64,000 bases of DNA from Actinomucor elegans (lineage: Eukaryota; Mucoromycota; Mucoromycetes; Mucorales; Mucoraceae). Numbering within the stretch: position 1 is the stretch's first letter; each line of letters opens with the position of its first letter. The stretch covers positions 186,001 through 250,000 of the forward strand of contig JAMSLZ010000015.1 of the NCBI GenBank assembly GCA_026027325.1, in the 5' to 3' direction. Both the position numbers and the translations under genes were made by a program. The notes below the pieces were generated by a model that did no database searches, was not told where the DNA came from, and saw nothing but the letters and a program-made list of their open reading frames with translations. Below are positions 36,799 through 48,648 of the stretch, piece by piece.

Positions 36799-39700
36799 CT
36801 ACAATATGCCCTATAAATTACACATGTAATTAACAATCAAGATCTTTTTCTGAATATGTATATAATGTTACCTGAGAATAGTACTGAAATGTATCATAGA
36901 GTCTAGTAAAGACGTTACAGCAACTGCTCATAATCAGCTTGTCTACAAATTCCTCTGCTTGAGGCTCTGTCAGCTGTAACTGGAACCGATCGCGTAATTG
37001 TGGTACGGTCAAATCACCGTTTTGGAAGCAAGGTAGTTTTGAATCTTTACTCATCATTTCTGTCAGCAATAATATATTCTCGCTGTGCTTACGGACAGCC
37101 AAGAAGGCTGCTTTCATTAAGGCCTTGTATTCAGCAAACTTTTCGCCATGGACACCACCCAAGATATCAATATATTCTTGTGGCAGTTTGAAAGGAGCCA
37201 TTTCAAAGCCTACAGATCCTGGGGAATTGGATAACATGAAGCCAAAATCAATATGGATCAAGTGGCCGGATTCATCAATGAGTAAATTGCCGTTATGTCT
37301 GTCTTTGATTTGAAGCACGTAGCATGCAATAGAATAACCAGCTAGACTGCGCATAAAAGCGTCCTGCGCTTTGATAAATTCATCGGTATCAGGAGCACCA
37401 AATAGCTTATAAAATTACATTCAGTAAATACAAAATATATACATTGTGTCAATCGTTTTTTTTTTTCTACCTTTTCGAAATAATCGTATAATGTAAAGAC
37501 AGTGCCTTGTTGATTCCAACCTCTTGTATAAGCATCCTTTTTAATAGAATGAATCGAAATAGTATTCCTTAGAGTTTCAATCAAACCCGAATTATCCGAT
37601 GTCACCAGTACACGGAAGCTATTAAGCAAAAAGAAAGTTATTCTTCTGAAACACCCGTTTTTTTTTTAAAAAAAAAAATAGCCAAGACTTACTATTTAAC
37701 CCATACATCCACACCAGTATCTTCCCAAATACGCTGCATCTCACGAATCAACTGTATAGCAAACTGTTCTTGTCTCAAATCTGCACCGTGCTTGACAATC
37801 ACGGACACCAGACGCCAGTTGGGTAAATGACCATAAGGTGATGCTGCGCGAATACGATTCTTTTTACTTTCCCAATCCTCAGACAGCACAGCAGCACTTG
37901 GATCTTCTTTGTTTACTACCCAGGCAATACGCTGTTCATCTTCCAACATATCTCCGCCAGCACCTTCGCCTCCACCACCACCGACGCCACTGCCTACACC
38001 TTCAGTAGCGATCTTGGCCATACGTGCTTCTTCCAATGCCATCATTTCTTTAATGATACGCTGTCGGATTTGATCTGTGGCTTGTCGATTAGATTTAACG
38101 GCTGCCGCTGTAGTAGGTGTGTTAGTTGTAGGCATCTGGAGCTGAGCCAACATGACAGCCGCAGTTCGCATACGTTCTGCGTAGTCATCGGCTGATCTAG
38201 AATTACGCCGACTGTTTGATGTTTGCTGAGGTTGTTGAGGTTGGATCGTTGCAGCCGTCGTCGGTTTTTGAGGCTGTCCCATGTCTGCTGATAACGAGGA
38301 TGACGATGACGGTGATGATGCATGATCCACAGTGGTGTTGGTTACTACCGTGGAGGGGACAGAAAGCCGCTTTTGCTGTTTTTTCTTTTTCTTGCGTTGT
38401 TGCTGTTGCATACGATACAAGGTGGCATCTTCAAAGCTGAGTTCATCTTCAAGCACCTCCATCATCAAGAGATATGGTGCACGTTCTGCAGAATTAAGCA
38501 CGACAGCATCACTAGGACTAATGCGTACGACGCGGTGGTGATAGGGCTTATCTACTGTGGCAGGACACCAAAGTGGCAAGCAGATTTCTGCAGGTAAATT
38601 GTGATTGAGCAGCGTGAGTTCGGCATGCAATGCGCTCATGCGAGCTTCTTTGGGTACAATGACTAAACGTGTGGCGATGTCGACCAAAGCCAGCAAGAAC
38701 TGCATCTCCGAACGAAAGTAGTTGCTACGTAATAAAGACATGCTGGAAAGTCGGCGCCCACTGCGACAGACTTCATCCTCATCACTGCTATTGTCTGAAG
38801 AAGAAGAAATGCTACTGTTTTTATCTGAGTCGTAAGAATCAAATGAGATGGATAATTTGGTATGTAATCGACGTTGTGGTTGGTGCTCTTCTGAAGAGGA
38901 AGAAGAGCAATGTGATAAAGCTGGAGAAAAGGGTGCAGCTGTAGGTACAGAAGATTGTCCCAAAGCTGTTAATTTGGGATCAAATACCGACAGCGTTGGT
39001 GATTTTAAGCCTTTCTTCTTGGCGCTAGCGTTGCTATCGTCTTCGGCCAATTGGATCATTTTACGATTAAGCTTGTGCTGTGCGTGTTTGATGTATCTTG
39101 ATACTGAAAATGCTTTACCGCGATGCAAATCTTCCAATGAAGGTGAGCTTGTGAATGGATTAAACAGCGGTCTTTTTTTCTTTGGCTGCAGTGGAAGATC
39201 AGGCTGAGATGCAGAAATAAAGCCTGTTGCAGATTCAGTTCCTACAACAGCATCTGTAGGTGTAGTAGGTGTAGTGTGGATACTGCTAGTATCATCTGTT
39301 GTATTTCTTCGCGTTAATGGCTGTTGAGGTTGCGGGAAAAAGAGATTACGACAGCCTTGTGCAATGGCTATTCTACCGGCTGGTTTTGTCATTAAAGGTT
39401 GCCCAATACCTAACAACATGGCTCCCATGCCTACAAGAGCAGGTAATGCATTTTCTCGGACCTTTTGCGTGTTGGATTCCTGAGGCTGTTGCTGAATGCT
39501 TTCGTTATCACTATGGTTGTCCTCGGATGAAAATACAATAGCCTGCGATTTGTTCAATAAGCGTTTACACAGCTCAAAACTGGGACTAGCAGGATTTGCC
39601 GACAGATCAGAAAGATATGCTTGCAAATACCAGAGTGACTATTATTCACTCGATACATGAGTACATTCACATAAATATTCTCAGTTATATCTTTACCATG

Positions 39701-40010
39701 AGGGCGATATGGGTTGACTTTTCGCACATTTCAATCAAAAAACACTCTAAAGCCACAGATTCTGAAGGCCTTGTTATCAATAGATGGCTAACCAGTATAA
39801 AGAATAAGTTTACGGGACGCACTACACGTAAATGACTTACATCAGCTGAGGTAAAAAGAACTCAATCTCGGAAATTGGAAAGGATTTCAGTTCTGTACAA
39901 AGATAATGCTGTATTCCAACATTATCCGAATAACGAAACAGATAAGAAACTGCGATCCAAGAGTTGAAGAACTCGGATGTAAATAGTCGTAATAAAAGTG
40001 CATTTGACAT
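36799..40010 (-). CDS. PIK1: Phosphatidylinositol 4-kinase, Pik1/PI4KB type
   Basis: Six exons (40010-39841, 39787-39697, 39638-37693, 37618-37471, 37405-36872, 36810-36799) encode 966 residues; the last exon is 12 nt and gives GIL-stop, the usual Pik1 C-terminus. Pik1 makes PI4P at the Golgi for secretion. Residues ~1-110 are the lipid-kinase-unique helical region (LLLRLFTSEFFNSWIAVSYL, then YLQAYLSDLSANP). A long Ser-rich region holds a basic middle and the conserved block EMQFLLALVDIATRLVIVP. The catalytic part has GADLRQEQFAIQLI, KDRHNGN (Asp820) and HIDFGF (Asp838), then SPGSVGFEMAPFKLP. Low-complexity Gln/Ser/Thr/Gly stretches enlarge exon 3. Introns are canonical and in phase. Antisense frames within exon 3 are shadows. 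Confidence 0.95.
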
Positions 40011-41499
40011 GTTTTCGGATGAAAAAGAACAGGATGATGCAAAAAAAGATTCTTGAAGCCCAATTCTTTTTTTTATTTGATAGTTGCAAAACTAGAATAC
40101 GGGCAAGTTTCTCGGTGCTTTTGTTGACCTACTTGTCGTATAGCCTTTTAAATGAAAATGAAAAAAAAGGAGAGGAAAAAAACTGATTTAAACGGTGCTG
40201 GATCTAGCTAATTACACAAATTCAAGCACAGCATTGCGCATTATCTGTTCTAGCGCCGTTCTGACACGTAAAAAAAAAGAGCATCAATCAACTTGGCAAA
40301 TAATGTAAAATTATTTGATCCGAAAAGCCCCAATGACATGTTTTAATAAGCGCCATTGGATCCGCTGTTATGTATTGACCATGGGGCTGATGAAGTTAAT
40401 CCAGCTGGGGTCTCTCCCTCTACAAGTCTGAGTTACTCGATCTCTATTTGATAAAGAAAAATACCAATATAATTCTAGAGCGTAAAACGAAAAAGTCGCA
40501 TTACCAAACATGCCCTAAAATGACTCTTATACTATTGAAAAGTCATGCAAGCTATATCTTATTGCTAATAATTTTCTCTCGATTTCTATATCGGTGCATA
40601 ATGTCTTTTGATGATGCTTTTGAAAGTAAAGAAGCAGCGAATACCTGAAATAGGTATACTCATGTCTGTGCCGAATTAAACTCTGCATCTATGCTATAAA
40701 AGAGTACTCAGTATTATTGTCTTCAAATGGTTGTGATATTCTGAGCCTTCTGAAGCTTCAAATGGTTGCATCGTGGCGCTTATTTTAATTTAATAATGGC
40801 GCCCCCGCTTAAACTTGATAGTCCGGGCCCTATTTAATTTTATGAAGAGAGCAGCGTATCAGTAAACACATTCAAATATTTCTAATAAAACAGCACTACA
40901 ATCTACTACTTCATAGACGTCTTTAATATCGTTAATAAAAATGATTCAATTACTATTAGCTGTGGGAAAATGGGCTTCAACAAGCTAGTATTTAGAATTG
41001 CTCGGTTGAGAGAAAGCTTAGTTCAGCTTTAATGACATTTAACGGTATACAATTGTCGGCAACTACTATATGCACTGACCCAGTTAATATAGAATTGATT
41101 TGTGCTTCTGAAAATGTAAAAATCATTCGCTATTTCTTTCTATTGATTGTTATATTCGATAAAAGGCCAATTTTTAATTTTATCACTTAATATTCGTCTA
41201 CAATAAAAACCTATATGACTACATTTATATACTCTTGAATATACGAAATCACTTGGCTAATAGACTGTGATTTGAAAAGGTCTTGATTAAGCTCTACCAA
41301 AAAAAAAACAAATTGATTGAAATCTGGTGCCTTTCCCCTATACTTTTTCTATACCCAGCTCAAACTTCGGTTGATATTGCTCAATTCAGCAATGAGACAG
41401 TAAGTGCTTAAACAAGCACACTAAATATATCCCGATAAATTTAAATTTTCCTGGTTCATTGTTTTACGCAGGGCCATTATTTTATTAATTAAATCAATC
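40011..41499. other. Divergent intergenic region between PIK1 and the Zn2Cys6 gene
   Basis: Promoter space for both genes. Only short frames (40448-40648) with no recognisable product. Confidence 0.55.
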
Positions 41500-43720
41500 A
41501 TGGAGACACATTCGCCCACTGCAGACCAATCACCCACGAAACGTAAAAGATTGTCTTTAGCTTGTAATGTCTGTCGACGTAAAAAGGTAAAATATATATA
41601 TAAAAAAAGTAATGACATTTTTTTTTTAAAAAAAAAAAACCTGTACTCTAGATCAAATGTGATGGAATCAAACCTACGTGTGGGAAATGTGAACGATTTC
41701 AACAGACATGTTCTTATACAGATATTGTCCGAAAAAGGGGACCAAGACAGGGTCATATTGACTCACTTGAACAACGGTTAAAAAGATGGAAGAGTTGATC
41801 ACGGGTGGTAATTCTGTATTAGACGCTTCAAGTAGTTCTTTGCCTATTGTACAACAGCCTCTGATGGGCCATGAAGTAACAGCAGCAGCAGTAACAGCAG
41901 CAGCAGAGCCAACTATAATGGGTTTACCTTTGTCACCCATCAGACCACCATCAGCTATTGATACAATACCGTCGCCTTCACTTTATGATAGCCGATCGTG
42001 GCCTAGTCCTGATATTGTGGATCATTTAATAGAAGTTTATATCACGTATTTTGAAACATTAACGCCTATAGCTGATTTCAAAGCATTGAAAACCAGTATA
42101 GCCAACAAGACGTGTGACACATTTTTGCTATTTTCCTTATTATCAGTAGCTGCAAGGTAAATTTATAGGTGATCATTCAAGAGAGAATGTATCATTGAAC
42201 ATTTTTATATATTAGATTCTCGAATCGATCAGATATTATCGAAAATCCGTTGTGGATGAGTGGAGAGAAATTTGCAAGTAAAGCACGCGAGATGATAGCT
42301 ACTGTGATTGAACAGCCTACGATGGAACATATTCAAGGTCTGTTAACTTTGGTTGTCAATGAGTATGGCTGTGCACGTGGACCTCGATGCTGGATGTACG
42401 TAGGCATTGCTATTCGTATGACCGTGGAAATTGGACTCAACAAAGAAATTATGCTCCAGGAAGAACAGTCAGGCAGCGATTTATCTATAGAACGTTGGTT
42501 TTATTATGAAAGTCGTCGTCGTGTGTTCTGGGAAACGTATCTGCAAGATAAGCTGAGCAGCGCTTCTACTGGAAAACCCCAGATGATGGATATTTGTGAT
42601 ACCGATATGCTATTGCCAGTGTATAGTAGTTCACTTGACTTGACACAGGGCGAGTTTTATCAACAATCGTTGGACGGCCAACTATTGGTCCGCTATACAG
42701 TGGTTCAGAATGGGAATAGAATCAAAATGGAATTGGTAGATCTCTCTAACCCAAGAAATCAAAGTCTGTTGAATCAAGTAGGCCTAGAATCGCGTTTAAC
42801 AGAGGCTTGCGTGCTAATGGGTCATGTTTCTCGTTTTGTGAACCGAGGACATAAGAACTTTGTGGGCCACAGTTTGGAAAACAATGAATTCTTGCAGCTG
42901 AATGCAGAATTAGATGCTTGGGCTGAACGATTGCCTTTATCTTTGCGAAACACGCCAGCTAATCTTGAGTTTTATCGTAATCAAAAAAATTCGCTCGATG
43001 CAGGTCTATTTGTATTGACTCATATACTACATAATGCGTTGATTGTATTACTGAATAGACCGTCCTTGGTATTGGCAGATATGCCTAGGTTAGGCCAAGT
43101 CACTCAAGAGACCCAAGCTATGGTTCAGCGATCGATGGAAAAGTGTTTGGCAGCAGCCGATAATGTGACAGTCATGCTAAAGGACTTGCAAGACAAGCTG
43201 AGTATAGTACCTCCCTCTACCATTTATTTTGCCTATACAGCCGCTACTGTGATGGTCAATAGTACGTTTTCGACTAATCCTGATGAAAGCAAAAAGGCTG
43301 AAGCAGCTCTTGGAGAATTTTACAAGTTTTTTGAGGTAAAATTTTTGGATACATATATATCATATAAATATACTGAAATGAAATATAATCCAGAACATGA
43401 AGGTCTATTGGGCCATGTCAGATAAACTGTATTTTTTAATAAGAGATTTGTACGCAGTTCACCGGAAAGTGATTGATACCTATCAAAATAACCAGCAAGA
43501 ATCCTCTTCTTCAACTACTACTCCTCATAGCAATGGTAGTAGAAATTCTTATACATGGCAAAGCAATACACGATCTATCTTGGCTGATGTGTCTCTAAGT
43601 TCAAGCTCAAATGAATTTTATTCTCAAAATACCTGGCAATCTACTGAAGAACCTATATTTCAAAGAGCTGTGTCTTCTTTTGATTACTGGTTACAGCAGC
43701 AGCAAGAGCAAAGAAAATAA
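41500..43720 (+). CDS. Zn2Cys6 fungal transcription factor; apparent 1-nt frameshift
   Basis: Exons 41500-41586, 41652-42156, 42216-43335 and 43394-43720 encode about 679 residues if one A is missing from the A-run 41780-41784. The binuclear zinc cluster is split by intron 1: Cys22, 25, 32, 39, 42 and 49 with CX2CX6CX6CX2CX6C spacing. The linker GHIDSLEQRLK should run directly into MEELI, a standard dimerising coiled coil, which requires that extra A. The fungal_trans domain follows: CWMYVGIAIRMTVEIGLNKE, then ESRRRVFWETYLQDKL and CDTDMLLPV. The C-terminus is Ser/Gln-rich. It should bind CGG-type sites in the nucleus; targets are unknown. As given, translation would stop two codons after the linker. 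Confidence 0.88.
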
Positions 43721-43788
43721 GCAGCATGAGATCCATTATGTGTCATATGATACCAACATATTATTATGTCAAAAAAAAAAAAGACCTT

Positions 43789-43796
<8 letters not shown>

Positions 43797-43823
<27 letters not shown>
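43797..43823. repeat. (TC)n microsatellite
   Basis: Near-perfect TC dinucleotide tract in the leader of the Mei2-like gene, about 80 bp upstream of its ATG. Confidence 0.9.
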
Positions 43824-43905
43824 TTCGTTTCTCGTTCACTTTTCTATCTTGTATATAGAGAACTACTTGATTTTTTTTTGAACTCGTTCAAAAACAGTCT
43901 CTAAT

Positions 43906-45730
43906 ATGAATGAGCCTTTCTTGATCGATTCATTGAATCTTCATTCACCCATTTCGACAACGAAAAGAGAGAGTATGGTCTGCCCACCTTGGCAGCTGCC
44001 TTACCATAGTCTAACTACTTGCTCAGGTAATAAAATCTATAGTTTGCATGTACTTGATTTAGTAATACTGCAAATCCCAGATATGTTACTGAAAATAAGC
44101 TCAGTGAAAAGCGATCATCCGACAAGACATATTGCTTTATATTCCAAGCATGCTTTATTGATTGGCCACCATGATTTGTTCAAGTCTTTAACTTCAGTAA
44201 GTTCTATGCTTTTATACAGTTTCTTGTACAGCTAATGCTTTACAGACTTCTGGTGATATACGCGCTATTTATCCTTATGTCTCTGCTGGCATTACCATCA
44301 TATCTTATTATAGTCTTCAAGACGCGCAAAAAGGACTCCAAGTCATCCAAAAAAAATATACCTTTGAAGCGTGTTTCGCTAAACCTTGTCTAATCAACAA
44401 AAAGGCGAATGAACGTGTATTTGTTACCATCAGTTGCAATAACCCACTTGTGGATTTAAAACACTTTGATTATATGGTAAAAACTACGCAAACGCGTCTT
44501 TTTTTTTTCTAACGCGTTTTAATAGAAATATTTGACGCATGTGGGCTCTATCTATTCTATTTCAAAAGCAAATGTCACAGACAGTTGTGTAATTATCAAT
44601 TTGGAATATCATGATGAACGATCGAGCACCAACTTACTTGCACGATTGAACTTTGTTACAATCAAGGCAAACATATATTTATATAAAAAAAAATATGTAT
44701 AAAATGATATACTTACGCGCTATCTCTTAGGGTATTCAATTCAATGTCTACAGAGCTGATAATGATGAATGTGATTGCTTGATGTCTGCTGTCAATTCAC
44801 CTCTGGTAACACCTTTGCCTACCCCTTCACCCACTCCAATGGCTACTCCTGAGCAAACACCCCTACCTACACCTACCACATCAAAGACATTATCAGAAAA
44901 ACCAATCACAGAAGAAAATGACAAACGTCAGGCGCCAGAAGCTGACGATGACAAATATTCATCAACACCATCCGATGAAAAGCCAAAAATGAAGAAACAA
45001 ACGTCAGCATCTTCAATGAACAATAGCGAAGCAGCTGCCTCATCCCCCTCCTCCGAAGGACCTTGTTCATCCAAAGACAATGATTTTGATATGGACAAAA
45101 TCGCGCAAGGTCTGGACAAGCGAACTACTTTTATGATCCGAAACATTCCCAACAAGTATACCCAGGTATAATGACAGTACACTTAGGTATAGACAATGCA
45201 TATTAACAAACAAATAGAAAATGCTCATTGATTGTATCAATGCTACACACGCAAACTCTTATGACTTTTTATACCTAAGAATTGACTTTCAAAACAAGTG
45301 CAATGTAGGCTATGCTTTCATCAACTTTATCGATCCCAAGTAAGTTTTATGTGAAACTAGATGAACCCGCGGCTAACCTTGTTTATATGTACATAGGAGC
45401 GCCATCTCGTTTGCAAAAGAAAAAGTAGGCAAGAAATGGTAGTGTTATTTATTTATTTTTTTAAAAAAAAAGCAAGCAAGCAAGCTAATATAAATCAATA
45501 GGAAACTGTTTAATTCTGACAAGAGATGCACTTTATCTTATGCCAATATTCAAGGCAAAGACGCTCTTATTCGCAAATTCAAAAATTCGCATGTCATGTC
45601 TGAAGAAGCAGCTTATCGCCCTAAGCTATTCTATTCCAGTGGGCCCAATCAAGGAAAAGAACAACCCTTCCCTAAATCAGCCAAAGAAGAAAAATGGAAT
45701 AGTCGAACCCTTCGCCCTCGTCGTCGTTAA
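43906..45730 (+). CDS. Mei2-like RNA-binding protein
   Basis: Eight exons (43906-44026, 44081-44196, 44246-44476, 44526-44666, 44731-45165, 45218-45339, 45397-45438, 45502-45730) encode 478 residues. The C-terminal Mei2-type RRM is clear: [48 protein letters not shown], then the family extension after [16 protein letters not shown]. Two earlier regions look like divergent RRMs ([20 protein letters not shown], and [17 protein letters not shown] onward). A TP-rich linker ([20 protein letters not shown]) and an acidic/Ser region separate them from the last RRM. S. pombe Mei2 drives meiosis with a meiRNA. Intron 4 uses a GC donor (AAG|GCAAAC). All phases close. The start is the first ATG after the TC tract; an internal ATG at residue 24 is possible. 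Confidence 0.85.
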
Positions 45731-46788
45731 CAAAAAAGGGCTATAGTTAATAAAACTTGTTCTATGTTAAAGTTTCTAATTGGTTTCATTTTCATTTTTG
45801 TTAATACCAGTTACACAATGGCGTGTGCTTTGCAAATGATTAGTACTACCGGCCTGTCTGTTCTTGCGTTGTACAAAAAATAGTAACAGTGATCATGTTT
45901 TGCATTTGTGTCAGTGGCATAATAGATATTAGAGCGCGCCCACTCTCATTTGATATAGTCTCTTTTACTACGCTACCAATCGCGTGTACAGGTATAAAAA
46001 TCCCGCTTTATAAGAAAAGAGCAAGCGTTTATATGCATACATAGATATTTGCTCGGAGATCATTAGGTATATCTCTGCCTCCCCCATTATCGAAATATAT
46101 AATAAACTCGAATTTGAATAGAGTATCTCGCCTCATGGCACACTATTCTTTTCTCCGCCCTTTCTTGCGTTTCAGACAATAATCTCTTTGGTGATTATCT
46201 ATGGTAATGTGTCATTATACTTAAAACATCATACTATTTCATATATTCTTTTCAGGGGAGGGGGGGGGGAGTTTCTTAACTAATTAACGAACTAAAATTT
46301 ATATAATTAAAATATGCCAATAGCACTTTTACCTGTAAATATATATATATACATTTGTCAACCTATCACTCGTGCATATTCTGACATATGACATCAAAGA
46401 TTAATTTTATCATTACAGAGCAACGTGCAATCTATATATGTCCCGGAATTCAAAATTTTATCGTGCTTTGACATGGATCTAGACTTGTTTTTTGTGATTT
46501 CAACGCGAGCCTATTTCAAACTACGCCCTTCCATAAATTCAACCAGCTCTCTTGCTATATGAAAAGAATCAACTCACACTAGTAAGCATAGTATTTTGAG
46601 CTACAGGTCACTACAGGATTCGGCTCAGTTATAAATTCTGTGGAATCTTCCGTTTATGAGTATGTATGTAGTGATGTCTCGGGTAAAGGTTAGCAAGACT
46701 ATAGGAACTTTTTTATTTTTATTTCTGGAGCTTAGTGTGTATGCACAACATGTTATACAGCATCATTTCAGCTGCAGAAGATGGAATT
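45731..46788. other. Convergent 3' intergenic region
   Basis: Between the Mei2-like stop and the small homeobox stop. AT-rich, with a G-rich patch at 46256-46272 and a TATATA tract at 46339. No gene seen. Confidence 0.55.
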
Positions 46789-47294
46789 CTATCTTGATTT
46801 ATTGCGATTTACTTTCGCACGTCTGTTTTGAAACCACACCTAAAACACTGTTAATAAACGCTGACAAGTAAAAAAAAAAAAAAAAAAAAAAAATTTTGAC
46901 TAAAATTTACCTGAACTTCTCGTTTTGTCATGTCTAATTCTTCGGCTAATTGTCTTCTGATTTCAGAACTTGGGGTATCTGTAGCCTTAAATACTTGCAT
47001 CAATCGATCGTATTGATGAGACAAGATGCGTTTACGCTTGCCTTTAGCAAGTGATGATATAATGATGTTACCGTTCAGCGCTTGGTGCATTCCAGTGGTT
47101 GAATGGCTCCACAAGTCGGGTGGTTCTATAATACAGCTATCTGGTGAAGATGAACCGCTGGATAGCGGTGAATAATCGTAAAGAGGAGTATATTCTAGCT
47201 GATGATTCTTGGTTGTGTTAAGATGTTGGATTGGGTCAATTGATACTTCGTTCAATAGCGAAGAGATGGCAAGTAAATGTCTGCGATTGGACAT
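46789..47294 (-). CDS. Small homeodomain protein (144 aa, homeodomain at the C-terminus)
   Basis: Two exons (47294-46911 and 46839-46789) encode 144 residues; the 71-bp intron contains a 24-nt poly-A/T. The homeodomain occupies the last ~60 residues: KGKRKRILSHQYDRLMQVF, SEIRRQLAEELDMTKREVQ, then across the intron VWFQNRRAKVNRNKSR and the stop. Recognition-helix residues are intact. The first 80 residues are Ser/Pro/Tyr-rich with no domain. The homeodomain has essentially no C-terminal extension, so this may be a compact DNA-binding regulator or a competitor of longer homeodomain proteins (inference). A TATA box 50 bp upstream supports the start. Confidence 0.87.
46870..46893. repeat. Poly-A tract (24 nt) inside a homeobox intron
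   Basis: On the sense strand of the gene it is a poly-T between donor and branch region, acting as a long pyrimidine run in the 71-bp intron. Confidence 0.8.
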
Positions 47295-47343
47295 CTAGGG
47301 AATATTACAAGAAAAAGAGAAAAGAAATGCTAAACTAGTTTCC

Positions 47344-47351
47344 TTTATATA
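47344..47351 (-). promoter_or_regulatory. TATA box of the small homeobox gene
   Basis: Minus-strand TATATAAA, 50 bp upstream of the ATG at 47294. Confidence 0.55.
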
Positions 47352-47581
47352 TCTTAAGTAAGGTTTCAATTAAGGTGTTACAATAACGTGGTTTGGTATC
47401 TTGATTTGACGAAATTATACTCTTTCAGTATATAGAAGTTACTTTTATAGCTGAAATACGTGCCATAAAATGGATAATCGACAAAAAATTGAGAATTTCC
47501 CTTTCATTTGCTGATTGATAGCATGCTTGACTAGAGTGTAACACCAAAATTGGTTCAAGTAACCTCTATTGTCAGAACTGC

Positions 47582-47608
47582 AAAAAAAAAAAAAAAAAAA
47601 AAAAAAAA
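47582..47608. repeat. Poly-A tract (27 nt)
   Basis: Uninterrupted run in intergenic DNA upstream of the small homeobox gene; no associated gene or target-site duplication noticed. Confidence 0.8.
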
Positions 47609-48648
47609 GATCGATACTTTACTATGCCATCCAATGTACATCTTTGAGATTATTTCGGCTTATATAAATCTATATGAAACAGTATAGAATAGATAGAGGT
47701 TCGTTTTGTTTTCTGTGCGTCTGTGCACCGTAATATATCGGATGATAGTTGCACTTTCCGATAAATTAACCCCGGTCCCAGAAGCTAGGAACAGTGGCAC
47801 TGTTCTTATTGTTCAACTCCGGAACGCGACATATTACGCTATGGCCTCGTATAGGCGAAACTTGTATAGATTATGGAGGTACATATCTATATCACCCACG
47901 CTTTTCAATCATATAGAATAATGGTATTGATTACTAGTCATGTCTAACAAGTATATTAAGCAGCTCGATATTGTCAATTAATCTAACCGCCCGAGAATCT
48001 GGAACAGCTATACAACACTTTTTTAAATAGTTTCTTATCCAGATATCATTTTTGCAATCCACATATAATGATGAACTATAGATCTCTCGACAGACCCTAG
48101 CTTGATATCGTATCTTATCGCTAGGGCTTATTTGAATAGAGTATCTCAACTTACTGAACCCTTTTTCTATAGTTGGAGTACAATAGTTATATTATGCTGC
48201 CCCTAGTCATCACTATTACATCATAAATAGTTCATATGTTTAGGCTCAAATGGACAGCTTTTACGCTAATCACTAATCAGGTATACCTAACATCTAAAAT
48301 TATCACAGTTAGTTTCAAGTTCATATAAACTCCTCCTTATCTATATTTCATGGCTCTTCGTCTGTTCATTTATAAAAGCAATTAATATTCGCTTACTTTC
48401 CATTTGGAAGCCAGCGTGCTAATTGTTACTCAGAGATTTTCTCGACGCTCATATTCAACCTAAGCTTGAAATAAAATGTATTTATAAGTAGTCAGTGATA
48501 TCCACTTAACGCTGGTGTCCCGAAATTGAGAACCAAGTACATGATCAAAAGTAGTCAGTTAAAAAAAAAGTGAAAATTGCTCTTTGTTTTATTACTATCG
48601 AACAACAGTCAAACTCGTTTTATTTATTCATCTTTGATCAACGGGATC

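Larger units (their letters stand above)
47295..48648. other. Intergenic between the homeobox and aldo/keto reductase genes
   Basis: Holds the homeobox promoter at its left edge and a 27-nt poly-A at 47582-47608. A 71-codon plus frame at 47706-47921 is not convincing. No gene seen. Confidence 0.5.

Noticed and set aside
38669..39541. Several plus-strand frames of 80-119 codons
   Set aside because: They are antisense to PIK1 exon 3, which is continuous and clearly homologous.
47582..47608. Poly-A tail of a retroposed gene
   Set aside because: No coding sequence or target-site duplication flanks this or the other long A/T runs.
47706..47921. 71-codon plus frame ending in NLYRLWRYIS
   Set aside because: No family, no promoter, and isolated in AT-rich spacer; likely chance.
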